36,993 nt of DNA, taken from RGIG5057 sp964642045 (GTDB lineage: Bacteria > Bacillota > Clostridia > TANB77 > CAG-465). This document shows positions 6,723 to 15,890 of this stretch, piece after piece. Location: the NCBI GenBank assembly GCA_964642045.1, contig CAZXLZ010000005.1:1-36993 (forward strand), given 5' to 3'. Position 1 is the stretch's first letter; each line of letters starts with the position of its first letter. Below the pieces are notes generated by a model. The model saw only the letters and a program-made list of their open reading frames with translations. It had not been told where the DNA came from and did no database searches. Both the position numbers and the translations under genes were made by a program.

Positions 6723-8909
6723 ATGAAATTTTTTAAATCGAAGAAGTTTTTTATTCTTTTTATTTTATCATCTATTTTATTAATTCAAATTATTCGATCT
6801 ATATATGTTTTTAATTTTAAATATACCTTTAATAACACTAAATATATTGAGGCTAAAATAGATAAACTATATTCTAAAACAGAAAGTTATATATCATATA
6901 TTGGAAAAATAAAATACTCAGGGAAATATGTAGATAAGTTTATTATATATATAAAAGAAATGGATGAAGTAAACGCTTTGTCTAAAGGCGATATTATATC
7001 TTTTTATTCAAAATTAAGTGAAAGCAGTTATTATAACAATTATAATGAGTTTAATTACAAGCTTTATCTAAATGGTAATAATATAGTAGGAAACATATTC
7101 GTAGATAATTATAGTATAATACATGATGAAATAACAAAAGAAGGTTATAAGGATAAGTTTATAAATCATTTAGAAGCAGTATTTGATGAAGATATATCAA
7201 ATGTTATAAAAGCTGTAATTTTAGGAGAAAAGAAAGGTCTTAAGGGTGATGTATCAGAAGATTTTAATATGTCTGGCATATCTCATGTGCTTACAGTATC
7301 AGGAACTGCTATATATGTTCTTAAAAGATTTTTATCTAAAGTACTTAAAAAATTCAAGCTAAAGAATACTGCTAGTTTTGTATTTATCTCATTATATTCT
7401 TTTTTCTGTAACTTTTCTATTTCTATAGCAAGAGCATATATAGCTTATATTCTAAATTTATTCTCAAAGAATTTAAAATTAAATTTTACATGGCAAGAAA
7501 TAATTATAATATGTTTTATTTTAATCCTTATAATAAACCCATACTATATTTTTAATTATTCACTTTGGTATAGCTTTCTTGCAGCTTTAGGTATAAAGAT
7601 GATATATCCTTCTTTAAATAGTCTTTTATATAACTATCTTTTAAAAATGTTTAAGGAAGTAAATGAAAGAAATGTTAAAAACAAATTATTATTTAAAACT
7701 TTAAAATATATAATATCAGTATTTTCATTAACAATATCAGTTCAAATAATGTTATTTCCTATATATATATTTTCATCAAATAAATTTTATATTATATCAC
7801 TCATATCTAACCTGGTTGTAGGTATATTAGTTATTATTATATACATTATAGGGTTTATTTATATTTCCGTATTTTATATACCAATCATATCAAATATATT
7901 TGATTTTTTTATGCTAAATCTTGTTAAGTTTTTAATATTTCTAACTAATGTATTTTCTAAGTTTAATGGGTTTAATATATCTTTTAATAAATTAGGTATA
8001 TCAGCAGTTATTGCCATGTATATACTAATTATATTACATAGGTATGGGTATATATTTTTTATGAATATAAAATACAGATTTTCAAAAAGGAAGGCAAAGC
8101 TCATAAAATTTGTAATATATTTAGTGTTAATATTAATTATTATTATAAATTTTGTATTTTCTAACTTTGTAAATTTTGTGTACTATTTTAATGTGGGGCA
8201 GGGAAATATGGCTATTATTAAATATGGTAATTTAGTTATTATATCTGATATTGGTAGTTCTTCAGCGAAGGTAAAACCTATACTTGTAAATTTCTTAAAA
8301 GCATATAATATAACCAATATAGATTATATTTTCATAAGTCATATTCATGAAGATCATATAAATGGTCTATATGATTTAGAATATGAAATTTTAAGTGGAA
8401 ATATTAATATACAAAATGTGGTTATAGCATATAAAGATGAAAAATTAAAAGAATTTTTAAATAGGCTAAATATAAATGTAATAGAGGTAAGTCAAGGGGA
8501 TGAGCTATACTTAAATAAAAATGTTAGAGCATATATTATGAGTCCTAATATAGAAAAATATATAAAATCATCTGATGGAAAAAATTCAAATAGTTTAGTA
8601 TATGCACTTAAGTTAAAAAATAAAAATATACTTTTTACAGGAGATGCAACAAAAGAAACAGAAAAAGAAATATTAAAATCAGATTTTGTGCTTTCATATT
8701 TTGATGTATTTCAAGTAGCACATCATGGATCAAATACGTCTACAAGTGGAGAATTTTTAAATAGATTTTCTTTTAAATATGCTGTTATTAGCAGTAAAAA
8801 AAGTGTATATGGTCATCCATCAGATGAAACTATTAATTTACTTAATAAGTATAAAATAAGGCATTATATACTAGAAAATATTGGTGGGAAGAGGATGTAC
8901 ATATATTAA
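6723..8909 (+). CDS. comEC: ComEC/Rec2-family DNA uptake channel with metallo-beta-lactamase domain
   Basis: This 728-residue integral membrane protein has the layout of ComEC, the inner-membrane channel for single-stranded DNA in natural transformation. It has an N-terminal hydrophobic segment and soluble DUF4131-like region (to about residue 155), and a multi-spanning competence domain (about 160-475). A C-terminal metallo-beta-lactamase domain (from about 487) carries HIHEDH at residues 540-545, GDA near 640, AHHGS near 666 and GHPS near 697. The metal-ligand set looks intact, so it is likely functional. No comEA or comEB gene lies beside it. The start is not preceded by a ribosome-binding site and coincides with the predicted transcript 5' end. 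Confidence 0.9.
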   Translation: MKFFKSKKFFILFILSSILLIQIIRSIYVFNFKYTFNNTKYIEAKIDKLYSKTESYISYIGKIKYSGKYVDKFIIYIKEMDEVNALSKGDIISFYSKLSESSYYNNYNEFNYKLYLNGNNIVGNIFVDNYSIIHDEITKEGYKDKFINHLEAVFDEDISNVIKAVILGEKKGLKGDVSEDFNMSGISHVLTVSGTAIYVLKRFLSKVLKKFKLKNTASFVFISLYSFFCNFSISIARAYIAYILNLFSKNLKLNFTWQEIIIICFILILIINPYYIFNYSLWYSFLAALGIKMIYPSLNSLLYNYLLKMFKEVNERNVKNKLLFKTLKYIISVFSLTISVQIMLFPIYIFSSNKFYIISLISNLVVGILVIIIYIIGFIYISVFYIPIISNIFDFFMLNLVKFLIFLTNVFSKFNGFNISFNKLGISAVIAMYILIILHRYGYIFFMNIKYRFSKRKAKLIKFVIYLVLILIIIINFVFSNFVNFVYYFNVGQGNMAIIKYGNLVIISDIGSSSAKVKPILVNFLKAYNITNIDYIFISHIHEDHINGLYDLEYEILSGNINIQNVVIAYKDEKLKEFLNRLNINVIEVSQGDELYLNKNVRAYIMSPNIEKYIKSSDGKNSNSLVYALKLKNKNILFTGDATKETEKEILKSDFVLSYFDVFQVAHHGSNTSTSGEFLNRFSFKYAVISSKKSVYGHPSDETINLLNKYKIRHYILENIGGKRMYIY

Positions 8910-8951
8910 AGACCATATACTATTAAAATTTTAGTAAATTATATAAAAAAC

Positions 8952-8980
8952 TTGCTTAATTAAAAAAAACAATGTATAAT
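8952..8980 (+). promoter_or_regulatory. Promoter of the 9015 gene
   Basis: TTGCTT (8952-8957) and TATAAT (8975-8980) with a 17-base spacer. The start site would be ~28 bases before the start codon, with a strong GGAGG at 9000-9004. Confidence 0.6.
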
Positions 8981-9014
8981 AGTAGCGAAGAATTCTAGAA
9001 GGAGGAAAAGGTAT

Positions 9015-10451
9015 ATGGCAGATTCTGACATAGTACTTAGTAGCAAGAAAAAAGTTAATATATTTGACAGGGTAATACAAAGCGTTATTATCATGGTAAA
9101 TATGAAAAAAATGAATAAAGCAATAGATGAACATTTAAATACAATACATAAGCTAGAAAATGATGAACAAAAAGAATATCATCAAAATATACTAAGAGAA
9201 GTTGTATTTGTTAAATATCAGTATGACATAGTGCAAAGACAGATGTATGAACTTAAATTAAATTACGCAGATGAGGTAATAGATATGATAAATTCTACCG
9301 ATAAAATAGAAAGATTTAAACTTCAAAAATTATTTTTAGAGTTAGAGTATGAGAGGGTAACTAAATCTAAATTTAGGACTAAAGATGATATAAAGTATCA
9401 TTTACTTATATTATCAGCTGTTATCGAAGAAGTTAAGCAAAATATAAAAGATGAAGGTAAAAATCAAAGATATAATGAACTTGTAAGAGTTGCAACCGAT
9501 ATAGATACGAAAATACAAACTGAAGAATATAAAGAAGAAGATTATAAGGAAATGTTTGCTATAATAGATGAATACGTAAGTTATATTAATGACAATTATG
9601 ATATAGCAAGACTTCCAAGTGATGAAAGAGAGCTTATTGAGTTTGTTATTGAAACAATGATAACAGGAGTTCAATCAGATATTGATAGACATACATATGA
9701 ATATAAACTATTAATAAATATATGTAAAAATTCATATAGATATTTCAAGATATTGGACAAGGTGTTTGAAAAGATAATAAACATATATAATGAAAGTCTA
9801 CTTTCAAATATAATGTCAGTTAGCGATTATATAAAAGCATATAAAGAAATATATGATATGAAAATAAAGACAATGGTAAATGATGTTCATAGAAATATTA
9901 AGGTAGAAGATGAGTATTTAGAGTATTCAAAACTTTTAGCTAATTCTATGGATGAAGAGTTAGAAATATTCTTATTAAAAAATGCAGCATCTTTAGATTA
10001 TCAACCTGTTGATGTAAAAGAAATGTTATTAAATAAATGTGATGAAAATATAGGTGAAACTGAAGATAGTCAGGATGAAACATCTTCTTTAGATAATGAT
10101 GTAGAAAGTAGTGAAGAATCTATATCTGAAGATAATACATTAGAAAATAATGTAAATGATGTTGTAAAAGATGATGAGGCAATTAATAAGTTAGTTGATA
10201 TGAAACTTTCTTCTATTCTTGGAGAGGATATAAAAAACTCTGATATTTCAGAAAGTAAAAATATAGAAAGTAGTGCTTCTGATGATGATGGAGAGATTGT
10301 TACTTTAGATAAAATTGTTAGAAATTTTAAAAAGGATAACTCTAAAGCTACAGCAGAATTAAATAAAGATTCAAAAGTGGAAAAGAAAAATGAAACAAAT
10401 TCTGCATCTACTAGGAGAAGATCAAAAATCTTAACATCATCTGAGGATTAG
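9015..10451 (+). CDS. Uncharacterised helical protein with acidic C-terminal tail
   Basis: I do not recognise a family. The 478-residue product has no signal peptide or membrane segment. Residues 1-340 are rich in Lys, Glu, Ile and Tyr and look almost entirely alpha-helical, with possible coiled-coil stretches. Residues ~345-430 are strongly acidic (runs of Asp, Glu and Ser such as DNDVESSEESISED), and the last ~45 residues turn basic (STRRRSKIL). This layout suggests a cytoplasmic protein with a disordered regulatory or interaction tail. It has its own promoter and terminator, so it is monocistronic. It lies between comEC and spoIIE, but nothing in the sequence links it to competence or sporulation. 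Confidence 0.75.
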   Translation: MADSDIVLSSKKKVNIFDRVIQSVIIMVNMKKMNKAIDEHLNTIHKLENDEQKEYHQNILREVVFVKYQYDIVQRQMYELKLNYADEVIDMINSTDKIERFKLQKLFLELEYERVTKSKFRTKDDIKYHLLILSAVIEEVKQNIKDEGKNQRYNELVRVATDIDTKIQTEEYKEEDYKEMFAIIDEYVSYINDNYDIARLPSDERELIEFVIETMITGVQSDIDRHTYEYKLLINICKNSYRYFKILDKVFEKIINIYNESLLSNIMSVSDYIKAYKEIYDMKIKTMVNDVHRNIKVEDEYLEYSKLLANSMDEELEIFLLKNAASLDYQPVDVKEMLLNKCDENIGETEDSQDETSSLDNDVESSEESISEDNTLENNVNDVVKDDEAINKLVDMKLSSILGEDIKNSDISESKNIESSASDDDGEIVTLDKIVRNFKKDNSKATAELNKDSKVEKKNETNSASTRRRSKILTSSED

Positions 10452-10459
10452 ATATAGTT

Positions 10460-10499
10460 ATAAATAGCACAAAAAAATATTATTTTTTGTGCTATTTAT
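10460..10499 (+). terminator. Intrinsic terminator after the 9015 gene
   Basis: A near-perfect 17-pair stem (10460-10476 with 10483-10499) whose 3' arm begins with six T. The T-run is inside the stem rather than after it, so it could act in either direction. Confidence 0.6.
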
Positions 10500-10531
10500 A
10501 TTTAGAATAATATGTATATCTTGATTTAAAA

Positions 10532-10565
10532 TATGACAAATATTTTAAGTTTTACATAGTATAAT
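10532..10565 (+). promoter_or_regulatory. Putative Spo0A-activated promoter of spoIIE
   Basis: TATAAT (10560-10565) is preceded, at 21 bases, by ATGACA (10533-10538). Overlapping the -35, TATGACAAA (10532-10540) matches 7 of 9 positions of the inverted 0A box TTCGACAAA. Over-long (21-22 base) spacing with a 0A box at the -35 is the known form of the Spo0A-activated sigma-A promoters of B. subtilis spoIIE and spoIIG. The assignment is by this resemblance. Confidence 0.55.
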
Positions 10566-10599
10566 ACGTAGTATAAAAATAATAAAAGAGGTGTTAAAT

Positions 10600-12972
10600 A
10601 TGATATACAATGAAGTCTCCCAAGATGATATAATTATAGATGGTGGTGCTAATGCTACTGAAAAAAAAGAAATTAAGAGAAAAAATATATATAAATTTAT
10701 AATAGTATTTTTTATAACTGCAATTTTATCTACTATAACTCTATCTACTAATATTTATCCAATTGGTTATGTGATGCTTGGAGTAGCTAGTGCTTTTAAT
10801 GTACCCCTTCTAGTTATAGCAGCTATTTCAGTTTTATTCATGGCTATTTTTAAAGTTGGAATGGAAGTTATAATACCCTATGTATGTTTTTTTGTAATTT
10901 TTACTTTAGTGGCTGCAATATTAAACATAAGAGGTCTTACTAAAAAATATGCTATACTTATGAAAATGATGATATCACTTGCTTTAGTTGAACTTGTACA
11001 AGCTTTATTTTTGTCGCATAGTTTTTTTGAACTGCTAGTTTATGTTTTTTCAGTATCTACTATATATCTTGTATTTGTGCATGGAATTAGTGTTATTATA
11101 AATATAAGGAAAGGTTATGTTTTTACAGAAGAAGAGAGAATATCAGCTCTTTGCATACTTGCTTTTATTCTTTCAATATTTAGCGATATAAATATACTAG
11201 GAGTGTATCTAACAAATATAGTTGCAATAATGACAGTTCTTATTTATGGCTATAGACATGGGGCTGTTGCTGGATGTGTATCAGGTTTTATTATTGGAAT
11301 TATAATATGTATTACATCTAATATAAATATAGCATTTCTTGCAACACTAGGTGCAGGTGGTCTTATTTCAGGAATTATGAATAAGATTGGCAAGGCTGCA
11401 ACTGTTATAGGTTTTATAATAGGGAGTGCTTTAGTTAGCTATCTTTCATCAAATTTTGCATATTATACTACTAATATAATTGAGATTGTTATTGCAGCTA
11501 TACCAGTTCTTACTATACCTAAAAAAGCTATAAAAAAAGTAGAACAGTTTTTTAATATAAACAGAAGCTTAGATATGCCGTATAGTAATCTTTTAGAGCC
11601 ATCTAAAGAAGCAAAAGAAAAGCTTAATGCTATATCTAATGCTATAAATGATATTGCAAGTTATGATATTTCTTATACAAAAGAAGATAAGATAGAATTT
11701 AGAGATGTCTTAAAAAAATATATAAATGATTATTTAGAAAATGTAGAGTCAAAAGTAAATAATAGAGAAGGTCTAGATTTAGAGGAAGAAAAACTAGATA
11801 TTTGTATAGATTACATATCTACTAAGCTTGAATCTGGTGATGAAATTTCGGAAGATATGATAATGTTTGATTGTGAAAATAAGAAAGAAATGATATCTAA
11901 TCTTAAAGATATATATAACAGCGTGAAGATAATGAGAATACTAAAAAGAAAAGAGATGGAGATACATGAAAAATGTACTAGCGAGTACAAGGAAATATCA
12001 AATATGATATCAGGAGTTGCAAACAACATATCTAGAAAAATGCCTGTAGTTAATTCTAAGAATATAAAAAGCATAAGAGAAGAACTTAAAATGCTTGGCT
12101 ATCCTATTTATGAGGACGAGCTAGTTATAGAAAATGATTACGTTGAATATACTTTTATAACGGATATTTTAGCTGATATTGATGTGCAAAAGGCTGAGAT
12201 TGTTAAAGCTGTATCAGGTGCTCTGGATAAAAGTATGACAGTAAGGCTTCTACTTAATATTAGCAAAACCGAAAAATCAAAGATTAAACTTGCTTCTATT
12301 ACGCATTATATTGTAGAAACATCTGCAGTTCAAAAGACTAAAGATAATTCAGAAATAAATGGTGATTCACACCTTTGCATGAATTTTGGCATAGGAAAAT
12401 ATATTTCTGTTATAAGTGATGGTGCAGGTAGTGGTGAAAGTGCAAATGAGAGTAGCAAGGTAGTTATAAATACACTTGAAAAACTAATAAAAGCTGGATT
12501 TGATGAAAGTAAGGCTTCTGAGATAGTAAATAATATTATAAAATTAAGGCAAGATGAAAATCAGTTTGCGTCACTTGATATAGCTATTTTTGATTTAGAA
12601 ACTGCAGATTCAAGCTTTATAAAGTTTGGTGCTGCCCCAACTTATATACTAAGCGACTCAAAAGTAACATCTATAAATTCAATGAATATACCAGTTGGAA
12701 TTATAAACGAGGCAGAATATGTTCCAATAGTAAAGAAACTAAATAATAATGATATTGTGCTTCAAATTTCAGATGGAGCTCTACTTAAAGAAAATAATAT
12801 TCATGAAAACTGTCTTACATCTATACTTAGCAAAGTAAATATAAGTTTAAGTCCTAAATCTATAGCAAGTAATATTTTAAACGAATTAATCAAGAAGTCA
12901 GAAAAAGGCATAGAAGATGATATAACAATAGTGGTAAATAAAGTTATGGCAAGTAAATCAAAAGTGCTTTAA
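10600..12972 (+). CDS. spoIIE: Stage II sporulation protein E, PP2C-type serine phosphatase
   Basis: This 790-residue protein has the SpoIIE layout: about ten membrane segments (residues ~25-315), a central helical regulatory region (~320-560) and a C-terminal PP2C phosphatase domain. Phosphatase motifs include GDSH before the domain core, VISDGAGSGESA (Asp near 607), a phosphate/metal-site GAAP segment and ISDGALL (Asp near 725). In B. subtilis SpoIIE dephosphorylates SpoIIAA, releasing sigma-F in the forespore, and acts at the polar septum. I chose the ATG at 10600, eight bases after AGAGGTG, over the GTG at 10591 that lies inside the ribosome-binding site. The gene is monocistronic with a Spo0A-like promoter; its stop overlaps the convergent DUF1294 gene by four bases. 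Confidence 0.93.
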   Translation: MIYNEVSQDDIIIDGGANATEKKEIKRKNIYKFIIVFFITAILSTITLSTNIYPIGYVMLGVASAFNVPLLVIAAISVLFMAIFKVGMEVIIPYVCFFVIFTLVAAILNIRGLTKKYAILMKMMISLALVELVQALFLSHSFFELLVYVFSVSTIYLVFVHGISVIINIRKGYVFTEEERISALCILAFILSIFSDINILGVYLTNIVAIMTVLIYGYRHGAVAGCVSGFIIGIIICITSNINIAFLATLGAGGLISGIMNKIGKAATVIGFIIGSALVSYLSSNFAYYTTNIIEIVIAAIPVLTIPKKAIKKVEQFFNINRSLDMPYSNLLEPSKEAKEKLNAISNAINDIASYDISYTKEDKIEFRDVLKKYINDYLENVESKVNNREGLDLEEEKLDICIDYISTKLESGDEISEDMIMFDCENKKEMISNLKDIYNSVKIMRILKRKEMEIHEKCTSEYKEISNMISGVANNISRKMPVVNSKNIKSIREELKMLGYPIYEDELVIENDYVEYTFITDILADIDVQKAEIVKAVSGALDKSMTVRLLLNISKTEKSKIKLASITHYIVETSAVQKTKDNSEINGDSHLCMNFGIGKYISVISDGAGSGESANESSKVVINTLEKLIKAGFDESKASEIVNNIIKLRQDENQFASLDIAIFDLETADSSFIKFGAAPTYILSDSKVTSINSMNIPVGIINEAEYVPIVKKLNNNDIVLQISDGALLKENNIHENCLTSILSKVNISLSPKSIASNILNELIKKSEKGIEDDITIVVNKVMASKSKVL

Positions 12973-13277
12973 ACAGTAATTAAGAACGTTTTAAATATAA
13001 AATAGATTGTTATTAAATTAAGTATAAATATAACAGGCATACCTACGACAAATGAGGTATGCTTTGTTTTATGTCTAAAAGTGTACATACCAATAATTGA
13101 ACCAGTAGAACCAAGAAAAAGTGCAAACATAAATAGAGATTTTTCTCTAATTCTCCATTTATGTTTTATACTTAACATCTTGTCTATATACATACTAAGA
13201 AATGCAGAGATGTTTATTATACCTAAATAAATTAAAAAATATTTTAAATAAACAAAGTTTATATTCAAAATAACCAC
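12969..13277 (-). CDS. DUF1294 family small membrane protein
   Basis: A ~100-residue protein with three hydrophobic segments. The central block, KHKWRIREKSLFMFALFLG followed by G-S-I-x-G-M-Y-x-F-R-H-K-T-K-H, is the signature of DUF1294, whose function is unknown. The start is uncertain. A GTG at 13277 lies inside the AGGTGG ribosome-binding site (13279-13274), while an in-frame TTG at 13268 has better spacing and would give 99 residues. The gene converges on spoIIE with a four-base overlap of the stops, and no terminator was seen between them. Confidence 0.8.
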   Translation of the reverse strand: MVILNINFVYLKYFLIYLGIINISAFLSMYIDKMLSIKHKWRIREKSLFMFALFLGSTGSIIGMYTFRHKTKHTSFVVGMPVIFILNLITIYFIFKTFLITV

Positions 13278-13285
13278 CTATAGCT

Positions 13286-13291
13286 ATTATA
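13286..13291 (-). promoter_or_regulatory. -10 element of the DUF1294 gene
   Basis: Read on the minus strand this is TATAAT preceded by TGG, an extended -10 (TTGTGGTATAAT). The -35 is weak. The start site would fall at about 13279, on the ribosome-binding site, so the leader would be almost absent. The same 12-base TTGTGGTATAAT occurs in the minus-strand promoter at 15784. Confidence 0.45.
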
Positions 13292-13387
13292 CCACAAAAT
13301 TTATTTTAGAATATACTAATTAAATATTTAATATTATAAATTTTTACTTTTGGTAAAATATATAAATAAGAAATTATATATAAAATA

Positions 13388-13417
13388 TTTACTTTGTTTT
13401 GATAGCTGTGATATAAT
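13388..13417 (+). promoter_or_regulatory. Promoter of the 13449 gene
   Basis: TATAAT (13412-13417) with TGA before it (extended -10), and TTTACT (13388-13393) at an 18-base spacing. A GGTGG ribosome-binding site (13431-13435) lies downstream. Confidence 0.5.
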
Positions 13418-13448
13418 CTAAATCAAAAAAGGTGGTGAGTTAAAGAGT

Positions 13449-15065
13449 ATGAATTCTAAGATTATAAATCCATCCCAGTATAAAAAGACAACTAAAGAAA
13501 AAAGAGATAAGAAAATAAAGATAACTAATAATAAAATAAGAAGAGGAAAAGTTAATATATCTACTGAAGATATAGGATTTATAAATTTAAGGACTAATAA
13601 TCAGTCTAAAAAGAAAAGATTTTTAGGCGGAATAGTAGCAATATTTTTTATGTTTGTTATAAGTATAGCTTCTGCTGCAATTTTTAGTATAGAAGAAAGC
13701 CCTATAATAAATGTATTTAAATTAAATGAAGGAGAAAAAATAAATAAAGATATAGATTTTAAAGTTGCATCAGTTAATTTTGATTATAACAAAAACATAC
13801 TTTTTAATGAACTAAAATCCTTAAGCTATTCAAGTGTATTAAAATTTGACGAAGAATATAATATAACATATGATTTGGCAGAATCCGTAGTAAAAGATAA
13901 TGAACTTTCATATACTATTAAATTTAAAAAGCAAGGTGTAAATGCTACTGTTAAATCAGAGATTGAAAAAATACTATCTAATAATGCTGATATTTATTAT
14001 GATGCTATGAAAATAATTAAAGCTTTTAATTTAACTGATAATTATACATTAAATATTGAGCTTGCAGTACCTAGCGATTATTTTGTATATTATTTAGATT
14101 TCCCAGTTGACGCATCTAGTTTAAATATTAAAAATATGTATAATATTTCTGAAGAAGGAGGTATTCTTTCATTTATAAGTAATGAAAAAGATATTTTAAA
14201 CAAAATTACAATATTAAATTATAACAATAGTTTTGATGTTATAGAAAATTTCAAAAATGGTCTAGTTCATATGTTTTTAACAACAAATGAAGATGATATT
14301 AAAATGCTCGGTAGGTATGACTATAATGTAAAGAAATATAGAGATGGTGAAGCATATTTCTTAGTTGGAAGTAAACAGTCTGAGCTTTTCAATATGGATG
14401 AAGTAAGAAGTGCTATAGCATATAGCATTGATAGAAATTTGCTATCAAAAACTATTAGTACATCATTTACAGAGGTAATAGATATACCATATATTTATTC
14501 TAACATAAATTATAAATATGATATATATGCAGCTGAAAATATGTTAATTGCAAATTCATGGGTAAAACGTCAAGGAGTATATGTAAAAAGGATTAATAAT
14601 AGTAAAAATATTACTTTGAGTTTAAGACTTATAGTAAATAGTGATGATAGTTTAAGATGTAATCTAGCAGATAGCATAAAAGATATGTTAGAAGCAAATG
14701 GTATTAAAGTTAGTGTAGAAAAACTAAATGGAGATGTATTATTAAATAGGATAAATTCTGGAGATTATGATATAGCTTTAGCAAAAGTAAATATTGGAAA
14801 ATCACCTGATATTAGCTTCTTATACGACTATGTTTTAATAAATGACAATTTAAAAGATTTGGCAGATAAGGTTAAAAATTCATCTGTAAGTATGCTTAAA
14901 GAAAATATAACTAATTTAAAAAATGCTATATCAGACAGCGCTGCTATAATAGGTATTAGTGCTAAAAATACATATGTAATAACAAGAAAAGATATAGTAG
15001 GCTTTGAGGATATAAGCTACATGAGAATATTTAAAAATATACAAAATTCTGGGAGTATAAATTAG
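13449..15065 (+). CDS. Membrane-anchored, degenerate family-5 extracellular solute-binding protein
   Basis: The 538-residue product has a long basic N-terminus (residues 1-57, rich in Lys, Arg and Asn), a single membrane segment (~58-80) and a large outer domain. The outer part resembles the peptide/nickel-binding family 5 (SBP_bac_5). DEVRSAIAYSIDRNLLSKTI near residue 318 matches the family hinge helix, and AENMLIANSWVKRQGVY, then DMLEANGIKVSVEKL and SGDYDIALAKV, follow in the expected order. It lacks a lipoprotein signal and lies next to no permease or ATPase genes. It may therefore be an orphan sensor or structural derivative rather than a transporter part. It is monocistronic with its own promoter and terminator. 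Confidence 0.65.
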   Translation: MNSKIINPSQYKKTTKEKRDKKIKITNNKIRRGKVNISTEDIGFINLRTNNQSKKKRFLGGIVAIFFMFVISIASAAIFSIEESPIINVFKLNEGEKINKDIDFKVASVNFDYNKNILFNELKSLSYSSVLKFDEEYNITYDLAESVVKDNELSYTIKFKKQGVNATVKSEIEKILSNNADIYYDAMKIIKAFNLTDNYTLNIELAVPSDYFVYYLDFPVDASSLNIKNMYNISEEGGILSFISNEKDILNKITILNYNNSFDVIENFKNGLVHMFLTTNEDDIKMLGRYDYNVKKYRDGEAYFLVGSKQSELFNMDEVRSAIAYSIDRNLLSKTISTSFTEVIDIPYIYSNINYKYDIYAAENMLIANSWVKRQGVYVKRINNSKNITLSLRLIVNSDDSLRCNLADSIKDMLEANGIKVSVEKLNGDVLLNRINSGDYDIALAKVNIGKSPDISFLYDYVLINDNLKDLADKVKNSSVSMLKENITNLKNAISDSAAIIGISAKNTYVITRKDIVGFEDISYMRIFKNIQNSGSIN

Positions 15066-15074
15066 AATATAAAC

Positions 15075-15112
15075 AAACAACATAACAAGAAATTTTCTTG
15101 TTATGTTGTTTT
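15075..15112 (+). terminator. Convergent (bidirectional) terminator
   Basis: An 18-pair inverted repeat (15075-15092 with 15095-15112), A-rich on the left and T-rich on the right. It lies between two converging genes and can terminate both. Confidence 0.75.
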
Positions 15113-15125
15113 GATAATTTAGTTA

Positions 15126-15737
15126 TTAAAAATACCCAAAAGACCATAAAAACTTTTTGTCATCATATCCTAAAAATTCAATTTTGTACTTTTTGAAGAA
15201 GGTTTTTATCACTTTATTTTCTTGCTCTGAAAGTGATCTTATTTTAGCATCAATATATTTAACGTTTACTATTTTTTTATCCTCTCCTTTATTAGATATT
15301 GTAATATCTCCACTTTCTAATGCAGGAATAAGAAAGTTATTACATATGCTAATAAGGTAACCTTTGCGCTCCTTGAGTCTTACTTTTAACTCCTTTTCAA
15401 ATTTACACAGCCTCTTTTGAACTGTAGTTTGCGGCCTTTTAGTGTCAAAAGGCGGAACTGTTAAAATAAATTTTTCAGAATGTTTAATAAAATCATAGAT
15501 GAAACCTAAATCAGAGCAAACATCTTCAAAATTAGGGATTAATAGGAAGACACAAGAATTGGAAACTTCTAGCTTAGAAAAAGGAATTGTGAGTTTTAAG
15601 CACCTTTTTAGTTCATCTTCAAAAAGTCCTAAAAGTTGCTGTTTAGCATTCTTAAATGATTCTTTCTTGTTTAATTCTTCTTCCATCTCTATTCTAGAGA
15701 TATTATTTTTAATCTTACTTTTTAAAGTTTGGGACAT
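15126..15737 (-). CDS. Uncharacterised 203-residue protein
   Basis: No family is recognised. The protein is cytoplasmic in appearance (no signal or membrane segment), Lys/Glu-rich, with a predicted helical N-terminus, then a mixed alpha/beta part (FSKLEVSNSCVFLLIPNF and KFILTVPPFDTKRPQTTVQK). It ends with a helix and a Phe/Tyr/Gly-rich tail. The segment EQENKVIKTFFKKYKIEF could be a small helical motif. I use the second ATG (15737), six bases from GGAGG, because the first (15743) touches the ribosome-binding site. It is transcribed alone from a clear minus-strand promoter (15784-15812). Confidence 0.7.
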   Translation of the reverse strand: MSQTLKSKIKNNISRIEMEEELNKKESFKNAKQQLLGLFEDELKRCLKLTIPFSKLEVSNSCVFLLIPNFEDVCSDLGFIYDFIKHSEKFILTVPPFDTKRPQTTVQKRLCKFEKELKVRLKERKGYLISICNNFLIPALESGDITISNKGEDKKIVNVKYIDAKIRSLSEQENKVIKTFFKKYKIEFLGYDDKKFLWSFGYF

Positions 15738-15783
15738 ATTCATCCTCCTTTTTAGGAAAATATTGTTTTATACTAGCACATAA

Positions 15784-15812
15784 ATTATACCACAATATAC
15801 ATAAAAAGTAAA
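15784..15812 (-). promoter_or_regulatory. Promoter of the 15737 minus-strand gene
   Basis: On the minus strand TTTACT (15812-15807) and TATAAT (15789-15784) are 17 bases apart, with TGG before the -10. The leader is about 40 bases. Confidence 0.65.
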
Positions 15813-15861
15813 CATAAAAATAAGTTTGCTTATATATTTTATATAAATAAGACTAAAAAAC

Positions 15862-15890
15862 TTTACATAACACAAATATTATGATATAAT
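15862..15890 (+). promoter_or_regulatory. Strong promoter of the flotillin-like gene
   Basis: TTTACA (15862-15867), a 17-base spacer ending in TGA, and TATAAT (15885-15890): an extended -10 promoter close to consensus. The leader is about 85 bases. Confidence 0.75.

Noticed and set aside
8918..8937. Terminator after comEC
   Set aside because: The TACTA/TAGTA stem is only five pairs, AT-rich and lacks a T-run.
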